Shown here: in pieces, positions 6,301 to 11,507 of the stretch
Position numbering within the stretch: position 1 is the stretch's first letter
Layout: every line of letters begins with the position of its first letter
Assembly: GCA_003024175.1 (NCBI GenBank)
Contig: MDYQ01000428.1
Coordinates: 1 to 11,507 of the forward strand
Direction: 5' to 3'
DNA length: 11,507 nucleotides
DNA from: Planoprotostelium fungivorum
Lineage: Eukaryota > Evosea > Variosea > Cavosteliida > Cavosteliaceae
The notes under the pieces: generated by a model
The model's database searches: none
Told to the model about the DNA's origin: nothing
Seen by the model: the letters and a program-made list of their open reading frames with translations, nothing else
Program-made: the position numbers and the translations under genes

Positions 6301-8548
6301 GTCGATTTGATGGACTTTGCTGGGCTTGATTTCGACGATGCACTCAGGTGACCTACATCCTTCACATCTTATTCTTCATTCATTTCTATTCATTTATCGT
6401 ACATTTCATCTTATTCGTCGTTCATTTATCATTCATTTCATCTTATTCTTCATTCATTTCATCTTGTTCTTCATTCGTTTCTATTCATTTTGTCTTATTC
6501 GTTTCACATCTGACAATTTAAAAAGGCATTTCTTATCTAAATTCACACTTCCCGGTGAAGCACAGAAGATCGATCGTCTCATGGAAACATTCGCCGTTCG
6601 TTTCTGCAGCAATAACCCCTCCATCTTTGACAACCAGGGTGAGAGATTCGGATGAAATTTCGGTGTTCCAAGGAAACGACTCAATTCCGCAGATTCGGCG
6701 TATATCTTGGCTTTCTCTCTCATCATGCTGAACACCGACGCTCATTCAGCTCAGGTTAGTAGACGTTTTATTTCATTTTATTTCATCAATTTAAAAAATC
6801 GAATTCCTCAACTACAAAAACAGGTGAAGAATAAGATGAGCAAGAATGATTTCATCAAGAGAACGAAACCCATCATCTCACCCAATATCCCGACGGATTA
6901 TTTATCAAATCTATACGACAAGGTGATTTCTCTCCTGCCGAACCATTTCTTTATCTCTTCCCTTTTTCTGATAGAATATGATTCTTCCGTCATAATGCAT
7001 CTTCCCATCTGATCTCCATTGTAGATCGTCAAGAACGAAATCAAGATGCACGGAGTCGCATCATCCATGTTCGCCGCGGCCGAGATGAAAGGATGGTGTC
7101 ACAAGCAGGGGGGTCGACACAAGAACTGGAAGAGGAGGTGGTTCGTCCTCAAAGACAACTGTCTCTATTATTTCAAATCAGAGGTGAACGAATGGACGCA
7201 TAAAACGATCTGACACATCGATCAGAATCCAGACCAACAGCCCTGCGGAATTATTCCACTAGAGAACGTTCTCGTGCGTTCGACATCCATCAAAGGTCAC
7301 AAGCACTCCTACGAGGTCGAGATTTCCCTCAGTTCTCATCGAAATCTCATCGAAATTTCAGGTGTACACCGCCGACGGCATGATGAAGTCCTGCAAGAAA
7401 CAGAACGGACAGTTCGTTCGAGGTCATCACGGCTCTTACCTCATCTCTACCGCCAGCGTAGAAGAGATGAACGCTTGGATGCAGGCCATCCAGGCTAACG
7501 TAGCCTTCAATCCGCTCCACGAGATGATGATGGCCAGAACTGTAGCCGCCGCCAAAGAGAGAAAAGAGGCGGGAAAAACGGGCGGGAAAGACACCATCAA
7601 TTCGGACATGACGGTGACCGATTTCGCAGAGGTACGTCCCGATTCAGTCACGTGACCGGAGGATTGACGGAAGATAGTTCCACGAGGCCTGCTTGATGTG
7701 CTCCATCGTGGGTCGCTCTCTCGTCAGCGTCAAAGAGACGTACGGCAGCCTCTTGGTCTCCACGGGAGAAGAAGCCAATTTCCGTTACATGCTCATATCC
7801 AACCCAGCGAATCGAACGCAGTACGTCGTCTTTGCTGGAAATCTGACGGAACAAATGGTTGCCACGGCGACCAACCTGAGGCCCTGGCAGGATCTGTACA
7901 AGGTGGGAAGGTCCATTGATGCCTCATTGACGCGGTGCAGGTTCTCAATCTAGACAAACCACTCGAGTCCTTCTCCCGGACGATTCTGCCCCTCCTCAAG
8001 CGAGATTTCTCGCTGGAAATCTACGGCCACTCTCTCGGCGGCACCCTCGCTATCTTATTTGCACAGAGAGCTTCGGCCAATCGATTGAGGAGAGTCATCA
8101 CGTTCGGTCAACCGAAGATTGTCAAGACGAAGGACTCTGCCAATTTCACGCGGCTGCCCGCATTTCGCGTCATAGAATGCTCGGACGTTGCGTCGGATCA
8201 GTTCAATGGAATGGCCACGGCGGGGACGACACTCGTGCTATTTGAAGACGTGAGTGGGAGTGGGGGGTCGTGCTGACGAGAGACAGTCTTGCTTCTCGTT
8301 GGTGGGAGGAGAGTGGAATAGTGAAGGAATGGACAAGAGGATCGAGAACAACAACATCGATGTGAGACGATCTTTGCGATGATGCGATGTGATGATGGAA
8401 TGGACGACTGATGAGAAAACAGGTGTATCTTAGGAATCTGAAGACGAAGACGATAAAGAAACCGATTCAAGTGCCTCCGTACGGAAGGAAGGTCAGCTCC
8501 ACCACACGAGAGGCCTCTTCTGGTTCCTTGAGAGGCCAAATAAATTAA
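3344..8548 (+). CDS. ankyrin-Sec7-PH-lipase-like fusion protein (cytohesin/SecG-like ARF-GEF)
   Basis: Twenty-one exons join in phase to 4032 bp (1343 residues): 3344-3371, 3433-4241, 4288-4374, 4422-4598, 4643-4778, 4830-5180, 5225-5323, 5381-5656, 5695-5959, 6032-6226, 6267-6347, 6526-6638, 6693-6754, 6824-6922, 7025-7183, 7226-7315, 7362-7631, 7678-7902, 7941-8249, 8287-8361, 8423-8548. Order of parts: unknown N-terminal region (1-127), ankyrin repeats (about 128-743), Sec7 (756-933), PH (947-1057), basic linker, lipase-like domain (about 1100-1315), Ser-rich tail. The ankyrin-Sec7-PH order matches Dictyostelium SecG; metazoan cytohesins lack the ankyrins. Expected role: an ARF activator recruited to membranes by PIP3, affecting trafficking, adhesion or migration. 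Exon 1 (MAQPPPSPA) is the least certain part; an in-frame ATG at 3525 is an alternative start. The lipase-like end is unusual. Domain calls are firm; the cellular role is inferred from the family. Confidence 0.9.
4251..4270. repeat. intron 2 inverted repeat of the GCATCTGCGA family
   Basis: Within intron 2 (4242-4287) of the fusion gene, TCGCAGA (4251-4257) and TCTGCGA (4264-4270) are perfect inverted copies around TTCGCA. The right side is the decamer GCATCTGCGA (4261-4270), which recurs in introns 7 and 9. Confidence 0.5.
4607..4620. repeat. intron 4 copy of TTTTCCCGCCAAAA
   Basis: An exact 14-base match to 4786-4799 in the next intron. The similarity continues for about 20 more bases (ATCGAAATCTGAAATTT here, TCCAAATTTGAATTTT there). 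The core also fits the E2F/DP binding consensus. Confidence 0.5.
4786..4799. repeat. intron 5 copy of TTTTCCCGCCAAAA
   Basis: Second exact copy of the 14-mer found in intron 4. The two introns interrupt different positions of the ankyrin unit and in different phases, so they are not simply copies made with a duplicated exon. Confidence 0.5.
5331..5360. repeat. intron 7 array of GCATCTGCGA-like decamers
   Basis: GCATCCGCGA, ATCTGCGACC and GCATCTGCGA follow one another inside the 57-bp intron 7 of the fusion gene (5324-5380). They fill more than half of it. Confidence 0.5.
5966..5987. repeat. intron 9 double GCATCTGCGA
   Basis: GCATCTGCGA at 5966-5975 and again at 5978-5987, in intron 9 (5960-6031). 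A partial inverse form (CATTCGCAGAT) occurs in intron 10 near 6236. TTTGCGCGG, another E2F-like word, follows at 5989-5997. Confidence 0.5.
6069..7045 (+). other. Sec7 (ARF-GEF) domain, inside the fusion gene
   Basis: Exons 10 to 15 encode residues about 756-933. The N-terminal part reads [12 protein letters not shown] followed by [10 protein letters not shown], both Sec7 signatures. Motif 1 is [13 protein letters not shown], with Glu846 as the glutamic finger that expels magnesium and GDP from ARF. Motif 2 is [20 protein letters not shown] (residues 879-898), where the usual H-N-P-Q is replaced by H-S-A-Q. All catalytic positions are present, so an active exchange factor is expected. The nearest known group by domain order is the cytohesins, although residues in motif 2 resemble brefeldin-sensitive Sec7 domains (see findings). 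Confidence 0.93.
6358..6500. repeat. pyrimidine-rich degenerate tandem repeat in intron 11
   Basis: Intron 11 (6348-6525), at 178 bp, is the longest of the gene. It is filled by imperfect repeats of TTCATT, TTCATCTTATTC and close variants on the plus strand. Expansion of this simple sequence explains why it is longer than the other introns, which are mostly 37-70 bp. Confidence 0.65.
7085..7505 (+). other. cytohesin-type PH domain, inside the fusion gene
   Basis: Residues 947-1057 follow the Sec7 domain directly, as in cytohesins. The phosphoinositide pocket is recognisable: K953, R957, K959, K962, R964 and Y975 in [15 protein letters not shown]...CLYYF match the GRP1 residues that contact Ins(1,3,4,5)P4. 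R997 after GIIPLENV, K1021 and H1032 also match; only the GRP1 Asn354 position is changed, to His1031. The loop carries two glycines, the form that in mammalian cytohesins gives high PIP3 selectivity. The final helix is [12 protein letters not shown] Lys-rich stretch follows ([15 protein letters not shown]), comparable to the C-terminal basic helix of cytohesins that helps autoinhibit Sec7. Confidence 0.92.
7678..8422 (+). other. class-3-lipase-like alpha/beta hydrolase domain, inside the fusion gene
   Basis: Residues about 1100-1302 read as a Lipase_3-type fold. A strand YVVFAGN (1149-1155 region) stands where lipases have VVFRGT. The nucleophile elbow [16 protein letters not shown] follows, with Ser1205 as nucleophile. 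After it comes [12 protein letters not shown], equivalent to VTFGSPRVG in lipases, and a candidate acid Asp1256 (ECSDVAS). No histidine follows Ser1205 anywhere to the stop codon. The HxG-F stretch usually found between the first strand and the elbow is also absent. The fold call is fairly firm; catalytic activity is doubtful, and lipid binding or a scaffolding role is possible. The exon limits are supported by open frames with GT-AG ends at every junction. Confidence 0.75.
8539..8544 (+). terminator. AATAAA poly(A) signal inside the last codons of the fusion gene
   Basis: The gene ends GGC CAA ATA AAT TAA; AATAAA lies at 8539-8544 and the stop at 8546-8548. This repeats the stop-adjacent signal seen in the other two resolved genes. 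Confidence 0.45.
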
Positions 8549-8758
8549 GAGAAATGTGATGTATACAGTGTATCCCAAGTCCTGTGACACCTTTCTCTTC
8601 GCCTGGAAGATGATGGACTCGTGTATCAATGGTGGTGAAGATGAAACGTTGTGGCCAATACACAAGTCCTTGTCTCTCTCTTTCCTGTGAATCTTTTGAG
8701 AACCACTTTCTGACGATTTCGAGTCCGTATCGTCCACCGTCCATTCGCAGCGGGAAAC
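8549..8758. other. 3' flank of the fusion gene, nothing further seen
   Basis: The minus-strand frames crossing here (8198-8770 and 8493-8801) lie opposite the last exons of the fusion gene. Neither contains a motif, so no gene is annotated. Confidence 0.4.
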
Positions 8759-9200
8759 ATGCCAAGCCATCTACAAGGTAATAATATGATACATGCCTCA
8801 CCCAAAATTAGACGCCTGCAAGAGTCGTCAGTGTATGTTTATTTTCTGACCGCCACATCAGATCTCGTCCATCTTATCCCTCGCCAATCAAACATTCTCA
8901 AGGTAATTTTATACTCTTGAACCGAACGCTTGGCCTCTTATTTGACTCACTTTTGTGTAGATGGTCCTCCGTTTCACAGATCAACAAGATGGATCCAGAT
9001 TAAGGCCATTTATCGATGATGGTGGGACACCCAGAGGCACTGAAGGGTGCGTTGTAGATCGAGACGATTTTCTCAATGGATTCAGATTTGAGTCCGGGAG
9101 AGAGGAGAGGCCTCATGTTGGCATCCAAGGTGAAGAAATTTCGTCAGAAATGCCAATTTCCATCTCCTTCATTAGACCAAACGATGATCCCCAACAGTGA
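8759..9200 (+). CDS. possible small spliced gene, product unknown
   Basis: Three segments join in one frame: 8759-8777 (ATG at 8759), 8862-8902 and 8961-9200. They give 99 residues beginning MPSHLQDLVHLIPRQSNILK and ending with TGA. The introns (84 and 58 bp) have GTAATA...CATCAG and GTAATT...GTGTAG ends; the second has a good pyrimidine run. The last segment alone is an open frame of 79 codons. Against the model: no family is recognised, other frames in the same stretch also read plausibly (for example DLSPGERRGLMLASK near 9085-9129), and further acceptor-like signals at 9195 and 9244 suggest the true 3' structure differs. Treat the strand and approximate extent as the claim, not the exact exons. 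Confidence 0.33.
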
Positions 9201-9621
9201 CTGTCAACCCTTCTTCTCTTTTTATTCTCTCTGTTCTTGTTGCAGTGTCTCCAGGGCCTCTCAGGCTCTAGCTGGCATATAGGCGGCTGTGCCCCGCCTT
9301 CAAGCAATTGTAAGTCGAATACTCACGGCATGCATTATGTAATTCTTCATTCTCAAGGTGGCGTTGTGTATCACCTCAATCTTGAAGGTGGTATCACCAT
9401 CAACATCTCCGCAGGACTTCTCTGAAACGCGGAGCAGTCAACAGACAAAGAAAAAGCCTCAGCCAGTACGAAGCTCACTGGAATCATAACACTCACCGGG
9501 AGCTACTATTGCACTTGCAGCTTACGCTATCAATGCTTTGTACACCGTAAGTGATAGAACTTGCAATCATATATAAACATTATTCATCTACCAATAGATA
9601 GTCCACCTTGTTCAGCAAAAT
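9201..9621 (+). other. strong acceptor-like signal and short open frame, unresolved
   Basis: A very pyrimidine-rich run ends in TTGTTGCAG at 9244, and GTGACT at 9196 could be its donor (49 bp). The frame that then opens runs to TGA at 9423-9425, with a perfect donor word GTAAGT at 9310. This may be the 3' part of the uncertain gene at 8759 or of a separate one. From 9426 to 9621 nothing is recognisable. Confidence 0.3.
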
Positions 9622-9854
9622 GCGCTGATTCCAATGGTATGTCACACAGGTCACAAAAACGTTGCCCAAGATGAGCAAAGTGTGGATTACTCTTGCGTAC
9701 GCTAAAAAAATAGCGTACATTGGCACTTTTCTCTGTTATGAACGTCCGGACGAAAAAACAAAATACACCAGCGTGTAGCCCAGGTGATTTTACACCTGGG
9801 TAAAGTGTCATCAATGACCTGGTACCCTCCATATGATGTGGTTCCCCCCCCCCC
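9622..9854. repeat. dispersed repeat, copy D (most complete copy)
   Basis: It contains, in order: GCGCTGATTCCAATGGT (9622-9638); about 50 bases similar to copy C; the palindrome GTACGCTA (9697-9704), six A, TAGCGTAC (9711-9718); the GCACT/TCTCTG/TCCGGA words shared with copy B; a hairpin CCCAGGTG (9779-9786) with CACCTGGG (9793-9800); and an 11-base C run at 9844-9854. As the only copy with both the 5' and 3' modules it suggests an element of about 230 bp. No terminal direct repeats could be fixed by eye. Confidence 0.55.
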
Positions 9855-10126
9855 GTGGATGCAAGCAAACTGCATCAACAGGCTGATCAAAGAGTCCGGC
9901 AGGTTTTGTTGGAGGTAAGGGAGAGGGACATTGTCTGATAACCCAGGTACATCTTTCGGCGTTCTCTTTTTCTTTTCCTTTTTTCACGATAATGGATGTT
10001 TCGAAGATCACACGCCTCAACCAAAACTTTTCAACATACCATCTATTAACACAATTATAACGATCCCATCCCCGTCCATTGGAAGTCCATGGCGTCTATG
10101 ACTTCTCAGCTCAAATCTGAGATAAG
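9855..10126. other. intergenic stretch, no supported gene
   Basis: Neither strand gives a convincing exon. The minus-strand frames at 9702-9890 and 9811-10020 overlap the repeat and have no motif. A short plus-strand frame from an ATG at 10090 (MASMTSQLKSEIR) overlaps the candidate at 10127 in another frame and was not preferred. Confidence 0.4.
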
Positions 10127-10603
10127 ATGTCATTTCCATTATCACCCTCTCAGACCGACTATCAGCCGCAAATTCGTTGGATCATTTGCAACGATCCCTG
10201 TGATACCCCTTCAAACTTTTGTTTGGAGATTGAAAACCTGAATCAATGTTGGAAATCAACCCCAACACCATCAGAATTGTTCTCACCGGCGATGGTAGAT
10301 CGTCTTATTATTGATCAGTTATAGAAGTGTTTAGCGTCCGTATCTTACGATAATTGTGATATGATCCTGATCCAATCTCACCTCATCGTGTTCAGATAGA
10401 GGCAGTCCATCCTTGCGAGACTGAATCGGTCAATTGGTTGCTCTCTCGGCGTGTGTTGTTTGTTGTTTGTTTCTCTGATTTTCTTCTGTGATCGTCACGA
10501 CACCAATAGCGAAACAACCCACGATCCATTGGCAAAGAAGGAGTCAGAGAGCAATCAAATTTATTGCCCAAAGGCCAACAATCCACCAGAACACCGCCAC
10601 TGA
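10127..10603 (+). CDS. possible two-exon single-pass membrane protein, unknown
   Basis: Exon 10127-10294 (56 codons, with Cys at about residues 21, 25, 32 and 41) joins in phase 0 to 10400-10603 across a 105-bp intron, GTAGAT...AGATAG. The result is 123 residues. The second exon has no ATG of its own. It opens basic (RQSILARLNR), then has a hydrophobic run of about 20 residues (GCSLGVCCLLFVSLIFF), then a polar tail (DRHDTNSETTHDPLAKKESE). A Cys-containing outer part, one membrane helix and a cytoplasmic tail would fit. The T-rich hydrophobic stretch could instead be non-coding pyrimidine-rich DNA. No family is recognised, and there is no N-terminal signal peptide. Confidence 0.3.
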
Positions 10604-10773
10604 TGACAATGACGCTGACAACACCAATTCGGCAGACGGCGGCAAAGGAAAAGCTGTCTCTGCAGTGATCGGATAACAGTGCCATCTACGTTTTCCAAGA
10701 CGACGTGTTGGTCTTCGACTCTGTCTAGATGATGAGATGAGAGAATGAAAGACGATCACCCGTCGCTCGTCAA

Positions 10774-11507
10774 TCACATGACACTCATCTGACCCTCCAA
10801 TTCGGTCAGAGCCAAGTGGACCTGGGTGGGCATCATCGGGTTCTTAAAGATCAATTCTCCTGACATGAGAACCAGATTGTTCTTTTCGAAGCCTCCGTCG
10901 CTGTGAGGTCTGCATCATGTCATTCGTGATGTGTCTTCTCCGGCACCCAAAATGATGGTGATTCTCAGAAGACCAATTGATTGGAACGTCCTAGCGATTC
11001 GGGTCGTCAGAATTCGTGACGTTTGTGACCATTCGAATTGCTATCACTTCAAAGAAGGCCACTGGAGGCTCTCGTGAGGGTTGACGACGTGAAAGCGATA
11101 GAACCCGCCGTGTTCGAGGTCTGTCGTTGATCGACTCTGAAAAAAGATGGCAAGGTATGAGGGACGATGATCTCACTGCAAATTTGTACGGGAGATGCCT
11201 CTGTTTGATCAAGTTCTCAACGGCAGGGCAATATTCGGCGATGATTGATGTTCACCGTGAACCAATCTTCAGCACCATAATGTCTTTGGCTGTTATCTGA
11301 TCAGAATTCGCTTCTAACAATCCCGAGGACACTATAACGTGAAGAGTCACATTCTCAGAAATAGTTATCGAGAAGTCAATGGGTCCTGAGATCTCATCTT
11401 TTGGATGGGGGACACATGTGTGATGCTTTGACCCTTTTTTGACGCTCGCACCGGTAAGGCTGAATTCTGCGAAACCCTCAATTCCGGTAATACACTGATG
11501 ATGAAAG
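10774..11507 (-). CDS. 3' part of a multi-exon gene entering from the right edge, unrecognised product
   Basis: On the minus strand a frame without any ATG start is open for 84 codons from the edge (11506) to 11255, reading for example GFAEFSLTGASVKKG, EISGPIDFSITISENVTL and TAKDIMVLKIGS, then a G/GTGAAC donor at 11255. Its length and regular composition make it a strong exon. Downstream, 11136-11048 reads HGGFYRFHVVNPHESLQW and splices in phase (AA/C) to 10900-10774, which reads GGFEKNNLVLMSGELIF and ends ELEGQMSVM-TGA. The link between the first and second segments is unresolved: several acceptors (near 11188, 11177 and 11137) give different frames, one of which stops early after TRASSGLL. 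The strands of the first segment (alternating hydrophobic residues) suggest a beta-rich domain. No family is recognised. Confidence 0.5.

Noticed and set aside
5817-6365. 182-codon open frame on the minus strand
   Set aside because: It is antisense to the last ankyrin repeats and the start of the Sec7 domain, which are certain on the plus strand.
8198-8770. 190-codon open frame on the minus strand
   Set aside because: It is antisense to exons 19-21 of the fusion gene, is Ser/His-rich with no domain, and shows no splice logic.
9000-9120. Minus-strand peptide (MRPLLSPGLKSESIEKIVS...) that reads like protein
   Set aside because: It has no credible donor or acceptor and is only 38 codons. The plus strand has the better splice signals here. 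Not excluded, but unsupported.

Overview
The window is nuclear DNA from a eukaryotic microbe. The coding regions are split by many very short spliceosomal introns (37 to about 180 bp, mostly GTGAG-type donors and CAG/TAG acceptors), genes lie on both strands, and dispersed palindromic repeats sit between them. The largest gene encodes an ankyrin-Sec7-PH protein, a combination known from Dictyostelium SecG and otherwise cytohesin-like. This makes an amoebozoan (social-amoeba or protosteloid type, but with moderate GC) the best guess. That assignment is inference only.

Layout. (1) Positions 1-698: a divergent pair. The first codons of an acidic, Ser/Glu/Asp-rich protein run off the left edge on the minus strand. 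A 159-residue intronless orphan protein lies on the plus strand. Between them is a short bidirectional promoter carrying a long inverted repeat. (2) 699-2212: no convincing gene; instead several copies of a dispersed repeat built around the palindrome TACGCTAA/TTAGCGTA. (3) 2213-2798, minus: a complete four-exon gene for a 134-residue GFA/CENP-V family zinc protein, rebuilt here by splicing. (4) 3344-8548, plus: a 21-exon gene, rebuilt with every junction in phase, encoding a protein of about 1343 residues: 16-17 ankyrin repeats, a Sec7 ARF-GEF domain with its glutamic finger, a cytohesin-type PH domain with PIP3-binding residues, and a C-terminal class-3-lipase-like alpha/beta hydrolase module. 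(5) 8549-10773: weaker material, with two low-confidence small spliced genes and another copy of the palindromic repeat. (6) 10774-11507, minus: the 3' part of a multi-exon gene entering from the right edge; its product is not recognised.

Most interesting points: fusion of a lipase-like module to an ankyrin/ARF-GEF/PIP3-binding protein, with the catalytic serine kept but no histidine after it; shared sequence motifs among different introns of that one gene (TTTTCCCGCCAAAA in two, GCATCTGCGA-type units in four); an exon of exactly one 33-codon ankyrin repeat between same-phase introns; an AATAAA signal overlapping or abutting the stop codon in all three fully resolved genes; and the palindromic repeat family.

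Functionally, the large protein looks like a membrane-recruited ARF activator: PH binds PIP3, Sec7 loads GTP on an ARF, ankyrins bind partners, and the lipase-like module either acts on lipid or binds it. The other genes have no visible functional link to it.
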